64,000 nucleotides of DNA from Gymnorhina tibicen. Lineage: Eukaryota; Chordata; Aves; Passeriformes; Artamidae. Positions 39,001 to 49,919 of the stretch are shown piece after piece. The notes under the pieces are model-generated. The model searched no databases. It had not been told where the DNA came from and was given only the letters and a program-made list of their open reading frames with translations. A program made the position numbers and the translations under genes. The stretch spans positions 1 to 64,000 of the forward strand of contig VXAZ01009661.1 in NCBI GenBank assembly GCA_013399875.1. Direction: 5' to 3'. Each line of letters starts with the position of its first letter. Within the stretch, counting starts at the first letter, position 1.

Positions 39001-41600
39001 ATCAGGTACTTTGTAAGTCTCAGATGTCAAAATCATTAGCCAGCTTGGAGATCTAGATAAAGGAAAGAAATAATTAAGGATGACTTTAATATTGTTCTCT
39101 GTGGTTGTCTTTACCTCTGACTCTACTGTGAAACTGAGATACAAGTATGTTGCCTTTACAAAAAGACTGCAACAGACCCCAGCAAGGTGTGTTTTCCAAT
39201 GTGCTTAGCTGTATTCTTACCCTGATGAAGGATCCTCAAACATTAAGAGATTGCGGTAAGTCTCTGTGATTGGTGAACTTATTTTCAGAGGGATTTAGCT
39301 TCCATATAGGCTCTTAAATAAACAGGCCAGACTTTCAAAAGTATTCAAGCGTTTTCCTTCTTTGCATCTCCATCGGCACTGCTGGGCTGGAAATGCCATG
39401 ATACTTACAGCTGAGACTGACTCCTGCTGTGCAGCAACAGGAACACTTGGGAAGCACATCCAGGGCAATCTCATTGGTTTCCCTGTAAATGAGTTCCTGG
39501 CATGTCCTGTTTATCAGGGTACAGCTGAAAGCAGCTTATTCTCACACAGCACAGCTGCATGGAAATATCCTGTACACTGTGTACAGGAGCTGTCCTGTGG
39601 CCACTGCAAAGCAAATTCATGAGTATGAAGGTTTCCCAGAAAAGAGGAACTGTGTGTGCTACACAGGTGAGCAAATAATACAGGAGGGATGTCCTAAGGC
39701 TGAGTCTGAGATCCTTAAAGGCAACATGACAGAGAAAATTCCCAGGTGTCTTGAGAGCACTGAGCTTCCTGCAGTCCCTGAAGAGGCAAATATAAATACA
39801 GACAACTCTTGTGTGATACTGAGGGACTTGCCTTTTCCCTCCTGAGCAAAGTTGGTTCCCTGATCTCCATAAAACATTCTATATGTTTCATTTTCTAATC
39901 TCTAAATCTGTCATCACTGTAGCCCTTGACAGTAGGCATCAGCATGTTCAGCATTAGCCATTAAAAGCTTATTACTGCTTTGTTTGTTTATTACTGTTTA
40001 AAACTGCATGGTAAAGGAAACACATTTCCAAAGTCCCCTGTTCCACTTTTTCATCTCCAAATACTGCAGGAAAAGTATTTATTGTGCAATTCCTCTCGCA
40101 AGGCACAACCTGCTTTAGTGACAGGGATCTTTTAGTGGATTTTCTGTGCTCCCACACCTGAAAATCTAACTACTCTGTCAGTATTCATACTAGGGATTGC
40201 TTTTAAAAGTCTTGTTTGTGTAGATTGAAATGTCCCTTGGATTTAATTTAAGTCAATAACACCAAAATGTCTAGTGCATTCTTTTTTACAAAGTACTGCA
40301 TGTTTATGTTATGCACTGAGAAGCAGCATATCCAATAGATATGATTACTGAACCAGAACCCAGAAATCTAGCTCTGCCATGACTTACTATGTGATTCTTG
40401 AACTATCCCTACATTTTCCCAAACTTCTGTTTCCTTCCTTTTTTTGTTGTTGTAGTTATTTAGAAAACAGTATCTCACATGGCAAACACCCTCTCTCTTG
40501 TGCCCTTAGCAGAAGGATTTATGACCTTAAGTGCAACATCTAAATACAGATTGTTTAAACTGTACTGATGCTGATGTAAACAAGAAACATTAGAACAAAC
40601 ATTTCCTTTTTACTGAAAGCAAGTGTAGCATTTCTTGCTTATTCCAGTAATGTTAATTATTGCTGAATGTAGTCAAGAGTACAAGGAGAATATGCTTTTC
40701 ATTTGCATATCATGCAAAGCAGTTCTTTGGTTTGAAGCCATCTGTTTTTATATTCCAGATGTGATTCCCCAGAGGAGGTCACAGATAATTCTCCTTCATC
40801 CCATGAACAAAAAACCAGACTATAAATCTGGGAAAACAAGAGTAGCCTTTTGTTATTGTAGGTATTAATGTTTTAGTTTGGATTTGGGATACAATTTACT
40901 CATTGTTTATACTGCAAACTGTTCTAGAGCATCCTTCCTTGGGCAATTTGCTCATAACATATGCTTGTTACTGCAAACTTAACTTTTATTAAAAAAAAAA
41001 TAAATGTTCCAAGCCAAAAATAAAAACATGTCCTTTCACCCTGCAGGCAAAAAGTATTCTATTCCTGACTTCAAAAATAGTGATGGCATCTGGAAAAATC
41101 CCTTTAAGAAAAATGCACTAATCTAACTTCAAAAAGGAGGAGCTGAGGTGCAGTATAGTCCCACAACACCTGTCCTCTCTGCTCACAGCAGCTGAGGCAC
41201 CAGCACCAACTGGAAGATAAATCGACTTTCACTGACTTGTCCTTTGGACAGCTCAGCAGTACCTGCAGTACTACACATGCACTGCAGTGTAGATATAACC
41301 TTGTTTATAACACTTTAATATCTCCACTGAATGTTGCACTTATGTTTTAAATATATAATTTTGTGAAAATTGAATAAATTATTCAGACTTTGTCTGTTAT
41401 AGAAAACTGACCTGCTTTACTGACATGTTTAGAAAGGGATTATTGTCATAGTGTGGACACTTTATACCACTACAAAGGTGCCTGTACAGGAAGTATAATA
41501 AACTACACAAATATAAATCAGTTTTAAGTGGTGGTAAGTGCCCTTATTTCCCAAACTGGGGGAACTTTATGGTTTTCAAATAATAATTTCCTATTGGGTT
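33001..41600. other. Mostly unique sequence, no gene recognised
   Basis: A 17-base A run lies at about 33030-33046. A C run of 8 next to an A run lies at 34324-34345. A short CA-rich tract lies near 33183. A moderately GC-rich patch at 39360-39850 carries a 118-codon plus-strand frame (39489-39845) with no recognisable domain or splice context. A perfect 9-bp hairpin (TCCTGTACA and its complement around CTG) lies at 39568-39588. A motif-rich stretch near 36300-36560 includes TTAATTAA and CATATG words and could be regulatory. Confidence 0.5.
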
Positions 41601-41642
41601 AAAACTGCAATAAAAAGACCAGATTTACTGATTCTAACGAAC

Positions 41643-41722
41643 TGGGAAAAAAACCCCAAACCCCACAAAACATTAAAAAACTCCCCAAAACCATAAAACA
41701 TAAAAGAAAAAACACAACCCCA
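41643..41722. repeat. A/C-rich low-complexity tract
   Basis: About 80 bases are almost entirely A and C, in irregular AAACCCC and CAAAAC units. No recognisable element body abuts it, so it is recorded as simple low-complexity DNA. Confidence 0.8.
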
Positions 41723-44700
41723 CATTCTTCCCTAATATTTTAAAGGAAGAATTACTGTGAGGATTTGCATTAGTTCTACTCAATATACCTTTTTATAAGA
41801 ATGAACATAAACTGTTCTAAAATTTTTCTCATGTACAAAGGTTTATGTCCTGGGATAAGAAATCAATTTTCCTTTTACCCTATCAGCTTTTACCACTTTT
41901 CCCAGCTTTCTTAGAAGAGTAAGATGAAAAAAAAATACATTATAAGTCTCTTTCACCCTTCTCAAGTATTTCCCCGGAAAACATCACAAAGGAGGATATT
42001 ATATGCAAGTTATTCATCCTCTCTGTATTTTCAGCTGGTGGGTAGGCCCAGTTTTAAATAATTTCAAGCAAGAATGCTTAAATTCAAGAACATATAACCC
42101 TAAACACCAAATACTTGTTTTACACCCTTTGACCCTAGTGTCCAGATAAGTGCATTGCAAGCTCACATACACAGGCAGTCGAGAAAATCCCAGTTAGATC
42201 AGATTAAATCTAGCAAGCGGATGTGACAGGTGAACAGGGATACTGATCCTGATCCTGCTTACTACTGTAGTTTAGTCCTTCTTCAGCAACCTACCCAGGC
42301 TCTGCTCCGTCCCACGCCCTTCATGACTGTCATGACCAAGGACTGCTGCAGAGCGTAGTGTTTCCACACAGCCTGATCAGCACATGGTGAAACTTACCTT
42401 GCCAGCTACACAAAGGCTAAACAAAAGCCTAAAGAAGCTGCGGGAACCAACACAATCTTTAGCAATCCCCAGGCTCACACTGCTTTTATTTCCCTGAGAC
42501 CCTGGCCCTCGCTGTCTCAGATCAATAGCTGTGAGCTGGCAGTGGCCCCTGCACACCTGGTCCCCGGTGAGGCTGGTCCGTGTTGCTCAGCCTCTTCCCC
42601 GCAGCCCTTCAGCACGCTTCATTAGCCGTGATGGATAAACTGCCCTGCTCACTAGAATGCCAAGTGGTGATGACCCCTGCACGGCTTCATCCCCGGTGCA
42701 GCTGCTGCACAGCTGAGGGGTTTGTAAAGAGCATTATGGAACACAGTCCCTGGCTTGCACCAGCTCTTCTCCCTTGCTTTTTTGTTCATATTGGCCTCAC
42801 CTAAAGCTTTGCTAAAGTGATAATGTTTGCATAATATGCTGCTTCTCCTGCTGATTTGTGATGAAAATGCAGGTTGCCACACTCCATCTCAAGCAAGGCA
42901 GTGACTGAGTCATTGGTCCCAAACCACTAATGCTGGTATCTATCCTTGACAAAGGCATTTGTGTCATTAACCTCACACAAGGTTACAAAATGCAAAAATA
43001 TCTACAGCCTTGTGACTTAGATGTTCTGCAGTTTAAAAACAAAGATCAGAAATACCAAAACCTTGAGCTTACAGAAAAACAGAGCACACCGTTACACCTT
43101 TTTTTGGGATGATACTGACATTTCTGGAATGCTTCAAACTCCTACCAATCTACAGATTTATAAAGCAAATCAGGATTAGAAAGTCCTGTGTGTATGCAGA
43201 GCTATTCATTTAACACTGCAGCAGAAAACAAATATCAGATCTTTAGGCAGGTAAAAACTGTATTATTTTATTCAGCTTTCAGAAAAAAATCACATACTTC
43301 TGAAGATTTTATCTTCCTTTCTCTCCTAAACTCCTGTGTTTCAATTTATGCTATTACACAATGCAATCTTAGAGCTTCACATTTTTTTATTATGCACTTA
43401 TTATTTTATTCCCTTCTTACACCTTCATTTTTAGAATGTGAAGAGTATCCACCTGACAGAGAATATAAATATGAAGTCTGTATCTCTACCTAATCTGTGC
43501 TTGTAGAGGTAAATTACATCTCTCAACGCATGATAGAAGTGTCATGTTGTTTCATTCCCAGAAAAATTTCCTGCGGTTTCTCCAGAAGCAGTTTTGCCAG
43601 AGGAGAGACTGGAGTAAAAGTGGATTAAAATGTCTGCTCCATATAAATTAGTTGTAGATCTGTCAGTGTCCCCAGAACTGGTGTTTCAGGCAGTGACTCC
43701 AGATCATTTGATTCCCTTGAAATCCTGGAACATTTAATGCTTTCATTAGAAACTTTCTAAAGAAAGTATATGATCTAATTCCCAGCTAATACAGAAAAGA
43801 ACACAAAATATAAGCCTTTCATCAAAATCTAATATGTGGATAAAAAGAAATCCTTTCCTTTTGAGTCTTATTTCTGAAGGTTCTGAACACCAGAGATGAC
43901 ACACAAGTATTGGATCATGCAGATGAAGTCAGAAATGGGACTTTCAATACAGGTTTCTTGCATGTAGATAACAAAGACTGGTCACTTTTCCTGTATTCTT
44001 TGCCCATTCTGGGCTCACTGAGCAGCAGGAGCATCTCCTCACCACCTAGATGTAGCCATATTCCTTCAGGTTTGGATAACTATCAGCCGGACATTGCTCT
44101 AAGTGTTACAGCCATTGTGCACAAGGGCAGAGGGACCAGGGCGGGGGGAGAGGGGAGCCAACAGGTCCGTGTGTGCCTGGGGCAAGAGCCTTGTGCAGCC
44201 CTGCCCTGGGCAGGCAGAGTCCCAGCAGGGATGCCACTGGCTGGGGGCAGCCCTGGGGAGTAGGCCCTGTGGTTTCAGTGGGATTAGGACTGTGCCTCAA
44301 TGAATAAGTAAACTCTTTCACAAAGGTTAAAACCAATAACATTTCCAGAGCTCTCGTTTTCCCCTTACAAGTTTCAATGGAACCAGAACAATAAAGCTGA
44401 TAAGAAGGTAAGGTGGAAAATAGGACGCTTATGATACATGTCTTCAATTCATTAAGCTTTCTTTTTTGGAAAATATTTACTACAGTTTATTACAGCTAGA
44501 TTAAATATGGTGAATGGATCTCTCCTAAGGGGGTAAACTAAATTAAACCAGGTAGAAACCAAACCTAATTGTATTGCGTTTTGTGTAATCAAGCAGAGGG
44601 AATTCCTTATTCAGTACTTTACCTTTGGTGAGACTTACACTTCATCAATCAGAATAATATTTTTTTCAATTTAAACCAGAGAGGCATATGAGGAAAATAA

Positions 44701-46747
44701 TAAATATATTTTTGAAATCTTTCTGCACGTTATATGTGAAGGATATATAGCAAGTTAACAAGAAATCCGATGCTCCTGCTGGCAGATTATACCATACAAT
44801 AAATACATTCTGCAAGTCCTTGTTTAAATTATAGGGGAAAAATATATTATCTAGTTAACTAGATTACATTTTAGCTTTAAAAAATCCATTAATTTATAAA
44901 ATATTAATTCCCTTACATTGGGCACGTATAAAATACTAGAGTCATTATAGTCTACCTCCATTGCAGAAATAGACACATAAACACCCAGAAAAAGAGGACA
45001 TGGTAAAGACTAAAAGCTATATTCATCATCACCTAGGAAAATTAAGTGATATAACAGGAAGGTTAACTCTTAAAAGAAATGGATGTTTAAAAAAATATAA
45101 CCCTGTGCCATTCACAGATTAAAAGGCACACATCGGATATAGTACCCAAAAGTGTTCAGTGCTTTTTGATTAATGTGTTTGGGATGGGAAGCGGCAGTCA
45201 GTGGATGAGCATGAGAAGGCTTGCATATTGGTCTGAAGTGTCCAGAACCAAGCTTACCCTGACCCCATCACCTTGAAATGGCTCCATGGCCAGCACTACA
45301 ACTCCGTGGTTCAAGTCTCCATGACAGCATGTTGGTCCTCTCTTGGCACAGGTTTCCAAGATGTTCTGTTGAAGCTATTCAGTAAAGGACAGGTTATTTT
45401 TGGTGACATTTTAGGTGTCTAAAACACTTAACAGTAACCAGTATTAAAATTAATTAAATATAGTTAACAGTCAAGTATTTCTGTGTTAGCATGTTGACAG
45501 ATAACATCACTCCACAAGTGTCTACCTTCTGCATACTTAATTCTCCAAGAATAAACAAATCTCCATTCAAGCAGATTCAAGCTAAAAAACTGTAAGATTA
45601 AAAGAATATAAGGCCTTTTATGAAAATATCTCATTAGTTAATGATTTTGCCAGTGTTGGATCAGTTTATGAGCAGCTAAAGAAGGTCAAGCACTGAGGTC
45701 AAGGGAAGCAATATTCTGGACATGTTCTGGGGTTCTGTGATTTATTCAAAGCACGCAGAAGTGCAAACAGAAAAATAAATTTTTTTATTCCTCTATATAT
45801 TGACAATGGACTGCCCATATACAGGTACAGAACATATGAGTGGACAATGAAGACTTTTGCATTATTATAGATTATTAGTATTAGAGCTTGACAGCCGACT
45901 GTAATGAGAAAGCAGATTCAACTATTCCCCCATTAATTCCTGCATAAAGAAAGGTAAACAAGTGTAGGTCCCCTTGCTGCTGAGATGAGTGGAGTATAAT
46001 CAATAAAAAAGCAACAAAGGGAATGGTTCAATGAATGCATAACACTGAATTAGGAGCCTGGGAAGCCAAATATATAATCCAGATCTACTAATGTGTATTA
46101 ATTGACAAATGATGTGCTCTGAGTCTCTGTGTAATACAGCTACACATGTTCCGCCATAAATGAAATGTTCTGTTAATTTAATTTCAAAGCTCTGGCAGAA
46201 AATTTATACTGCCCACTCATTTTGGCATACATTGTAGTGGAAATATCATAACTGAGAATCCTGCTCTTGTTGGGACAGGCTATTTTGCTTGCAGCACATC
46301 CATCTAAGATACCTGTATCAGCCAGCTTTGTACTCAGCAAGGGAAAAAAATGACAAGCCTATAAAATATGTATTTTTTTATTTACATAAGGATAGCTTCT
46401 TACAGCTGTGAACTTTGGGCTAGAGGTATCAGTTCTCAGTCTCAACTTATGTTTCATGAACACTAAAAGTCAGACCAGCAAAGCATCTTCATGGTCTGTC
46501 AGATATCAAGGTTGTATTGCAGCTTTGTAATTTAGAATAGCTGAGCTCAGAGGTCTGTTAAAAGGAGGTGCTCTAACACAGATATAAAATCCTCACTAAA
46601 CCTTACTTCACAGAGATGTGACACAACACCTTTTGTTGATGAGCATGTCCTTCCCATTCCCATTTGTCCAGGGTGGACAAAACTTCTGATTCCAAATCTT
46701 TGTAGTTCAAAAATAACAGAGGGGCCACAAAGACCCTTATCAGGCTG

Positions 46748-46775
46748 ACAAACCTTTCCCCACAAACCTTTCCCC
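46748..46775. repeat. 14-bp tandem duplication
   Basis: ACAAACCTTTCCCC occurs twice in direct succession (46748-46761 and 46762-46775). It is probably a recent replication-slippage duplication. It falls inside the 107-codon minus-strand frame at 46547-46870, which it does not help explain. Confidence 0.9.
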
Positions 46776-46899
46776 AGAGTTTGTCTGATTTGCCTGATTA
46801 AGGGCTGTGTGTAAGAGACATGTTTTGTGGTGACTTCACACTTTCTGGGATGCTTCAATATGCGGCCCACTTTTCAGAACCACCGAAATTGCACGGAGG

Positions 46900-47338
46900 G
46901 TCCAGATTTGGACTTGCAGCGCAGGACAGGTATTGACAGTGCAGGGTCCCCAAAATGGTCAGGGCTATAGAAAAGAAGGGACAAGAGAAATAGAGGTTGC
47001 TGAGATGGTTTGGCCTGCAGAAAATAAGGGAAATGGGAGAATTCACTGCTGTCATGTTGAAGGTGGAGGGACAGGAAGCAACAAGAACAATTCTGAACAC
47101 AGGAAATTCTGGTTTAACATTAAGAACACTTTTTCTTCATGACAGTGGACAATCAGTTGGAGGTGGCTCAGAGAAGTCATGTATATCTCTATCTATAGAG
47201 ATGCTCGAGCATCTCAACTGAACATGGCTCTGAGCAACCTGTTCTCATTAAACCTACTTTATACAGGTAGTAGGACTGGATAACGCCTTTAGCTCTCTAT
47301 CATAGAAAGCTTCTATCCTTGTGTAATTATATGACTCT
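46900..47338 (+). mobile_element. CR1 LINE 3' end, diverged
   Basis: Plus-orientation blocks follow the CR1 3' order. GGTCCCCAAAATGGTCAGGG is followed by GAAAAGAAGGGACAAGAG and a GGAAATTCTGGTTTAACATT block. After that come GGCTCTGAGCAACCTGTTCT, a GTAGGACTGGATAACG block and a decayed tail ending ATTATATGACTCT. It is more diverged than the other copies. The left edge could lie anywhere between about 46865 and 46930. All frames are broken. Confidence 0.85.
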
Positions 47339-48499
47339 TAGCATATATTATTGGTTTACTGCAAGCTTTTCCTGCTTTTGAGCCTGCCCTGATCATGAAG
47401 AGAGTACTGCAGTGCTGTCACCACATATTATTTAAGTAAAGCTAGGGTATTAAAATATTTCACCCACCTACTCTTGCAAAGAGGCTTTCCAGAGAGCCCC
47501 ACAGAGAAAAAGAAGTGCGAAGGATTCCAACTTCCATACTCAAATTCATTTGATGCCCCGAGGAAAAGAATGATAAAACCCCAATGCTAGACTGGTATTA
47601 TGGCCTGTAACATCTCGATTTAAAGAACACCACAATAAAGAATAGGGGGCATGAATGTCAACTGCACATTGGCAGCTCAGATCCACAGGTCACTCAGCAA
47701 CTTATGACATACCATAAGTGTAGAGCCAGGCAAGGAGGCACAAAGGAATAAATGGAAACTCTTATCAACTACATTGATTTTAGCAGAAGAATCAAATCTC
47801 CATTAAAAGGTCTTATTTTATTTCAGGAATTTCAGAAATCCTATAGGACTGGATCCCTGGGCTGATTTTTGACTTAACATACAATAATAGCAGATTTCAT
47901 TCTCACTTTTTCTGTTGATTAGTTCTACTACATTCCTTGATAGAGACTTGAGAGAACATTACATGTAAATGTTACATGAAATATAATCTGGCAATACATG
48001 TCTCCTACCCCAAGAATAGTTTGGATTTATAGTCTCAAGATCCAGAAATTTATCTCTTCATTTGGCTAGGACTCCTTTACTCATTTATTTGGATAACTTC
48101 CATTACTGAGTTATCTGAATACCTTACACTTCTTATTTTCACAGAAATAAAAATTAGGTTGGACTACTAAATTTTGTTTCTTGACTTCCTTGGTCTGCCA
48201 CTGCAGTAAAGCCTCACATAGACTGTACACTCTGAACAGCTGAGAATGCACAGAAATTGCTGAGAATAAGTTAGTATATTACAAATAAATTTGAAGGATA
48301 ATTACTATTTAGGACAGTTTTGAATTTTCCCCAGTGGGACCCAGCTGCTGAAATGCGAGGAAATGTGTTGGAGGACAACCATCTGTCAAACTTCTGTCTA
48401 TATCTCCTAAGATGATCTCATCACCAGGGTATTAATTCAGCAATAAAAACTTAAACTAGCTTCCTTCAGGTGTGTGAAAGACAAAAAGCTGGAATAGCC
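47339..48499. other. Unique spacer between two CR1 copies
   Basis: No gene or repeat was recognised. It is AT-rich with only short frames. Confidence 0.55.
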
Positions 48500-48504
48500 A
48501 GCAT

Positions 48505-49520
48505 AGAATTGTCAGGGAGAAATTCTGCCTGACCAAGGGGATTGCTTTTTGTGATGACATGACTGGTGCTGTGGACAAGGGATGGTAACCACCTTGGCTT
48601 TAGCAAGATGACATGATTTCTGTTAGCAACGTTGTAGACAAATTGGCAGGATATGACCTGATAAGCAAATGAGAAATTGGGTGGAAAATCGACTGGGATT
48701 TGGGGGTCAAAGAGATGTGTCAACGCCATTGGTTACTAGTAGCTAGTGGCATCCAGCAACAGGCTAGAGGCAAAACCATAAAATGTTTCTATAGAAAACC
48801 TAGATTGTAGTGCAGAGTGCACTTTTAGCAAGTTTGCAGCTGATATCAAACTGGTGGTGGGAAGGGTGAGGCTGCAGGGAAGAGCCAATAATCTGAAGGG
48901 CAGTGCAGGCATTCAGGAGGACATCCAAAAGATTGAGAAATTGGCTGATGGCAATCAGCCACCTTAGGTTCAGTGAGGGCAAATGCAATGTCCTGCATGT
49001 ACAGAATAATGTTACGGGTCAACACAAGCTCTGATGAAGAGCCAAAGGAACCTTGTATACAAGGCTGAGGAGTTCTGGTGGGCAGAAGGAGTCTGCAAGG
49101 ATCCTTTGCAGCAAAGTATGCCAAAGGTGGGCTCTCTTTGCTCAGCCAAAGCAGCAACGAGGATAACACTATCTTGACCTGCTGCTCAGCATCAGTGAGA
49201 CCATACTGGGAGCTCAGGTCCAAGGTTTGTGATCCTGGCACAAGACAAAGTCGGACATTCACGATATAATCTGCTGGAAGGTGCCCCGAATGGCTGCAGC
49301 TGGAGCAGAGTGTGTAGAAGAGAAGGTGGAGGGTGCTGGGCCGGTTCAGTCTGGGGATTTTTAGGTGAAGAAGATGAGGACAAGGACAGAGATAGGGGAT
49401 GCTACTCTTGTACACAACCTCATGAGGGGGCTGCAGAGGGTACAGAGCAATGAGGCAGGCTCCAGAGAGTTTGTGGAATCTCCATCCTGAGAGATGTTCA
49501 AATCTCAGTGGCATGAGATC
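48505..49520 (+). mobile_element. CR1 LINE ORF2 reverse-transcriptase remnant
   Basis: This is a longer, 5'-truncated CR1 copy in plus orientation. It begins at the conserved TCTGCCTGACCAA block and continues with the segment encoding reverse-transcriptase motif A (GACAAGGGATGG..., then CTTGGCTTTAGCAAGATGAC). The catalytic FADD box lies at 48833-48853 and reads FAADIKL, so the first catalytic aspartate has become alanine (GCT at 48839-48841). Further blocks are CAGTGAGACCATACTGGGAG and GAGTTTGTGGAATCTCCATC. Stops and frameshifts are frequent and the enzyme is dead. The 255-codon minus-strand frame at 48846-49613 is only the antisense of this copy. Confidence 0.87.
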
Positions 49521-49649
49521 CAAGGTCCTTGTCCATCTCCATGGCTCTACCCTGCTATGACTCTGCAAAAGGAAGAAGGTTCCACAGCTGTGTGATTTCC
49601 TGCTATTTGACACACTGCCTTACATAATACCCATTCTCTGGTGATGAAC
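49521..49649. other. Short spacer between adjacent CR1 pieces
   Basis: About 130 bases do not clearly align with either neighbouring CR1 piece. It may be host DNA, a diverged part of one copy, or filler from a rearrangement. Confidence 0.4.
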
Positions 49650-49919
49650 TTCCTGCTTCAGCTACAGGAGGCATTGTGCCTTCAGGCTCTTGTCCTACTG
49701 GGGGACTTCAGCCATCCAGACATCTGCTGGAACAGGTTGGCCAGAGAAGCTGTGGATGCCCCATCCCTGGAAGTGTTCAAGATCAGGTTCGATGGGGCTC
49801 TGAACAACCTGGTCTAGTTGAAGGTGTCCCTTGCCACAGCAGGGGGTTTGGAACCATATAATCTTTAATGTCACTTTGATGTCACAATCCAAAGCGTTCC
49901 ATAATGTCATGATTTTATG
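49650..49919 (+). mobile_element. Internally deleted CR1: endonuclease joined to 3' end
   Basis: 49659-49730 encodes, in frame, QLQEALCLQALVLLGDFSHP followed by DICW. This is the endonuclease GDF-x-x-PD motif region near the start of CR1 ORF2. At 49731 the sequence jumps to AACAGGTTGGCCAGAGAAGC and CATCCCTGGAAGTGTTCAAG, which belong to the extreme 3' end of ORF2. It then runs to a decayed 3' tail ending near 49919 (CATGATTTTATGA). Roughly 2 kb of the reverse-transcriptase region expected between these parts is absent. The copy lies about 130 bases after the previous CR1, in the same orientation. Confidence 0.78.

Larger units (their letters stand above)
41601..46899. other. Unique sequence with A/C-rich tract and GC-rich pockets
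   Basis: An A/C-rich low-complexity tract runs 41643-41722 (AAACCCC-type units). GC-rich pockets at 42240-42800 and 44110-44280 stand out from the AT-rich background. The second has a 117-codon frame (43910-44263 plus), but the frame is purine/G-rich low-complexity protein sequence with no domain. Unique sequence near 46050-46330 contains TATTAATTGACA and CATAAATGAA words and has the texture of a conserved noncoding element. No exon was recognised. Confidence 0.5.

Noticed and set aside
39489..39845. 118-codon plus-strand frame
   Set aside because: No domain recognised. The patch also has overlapping open frames on the other strand, so it is not convincing as coding.
48846..49613. 255-codon minus-strand open frame, the longest in the window
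   Set aside because: It is wholly antisense to the plus-strand CR1 ORF2 remnant and its protein shows no domain. Antisense frames of CR1 are often open by codon structure.
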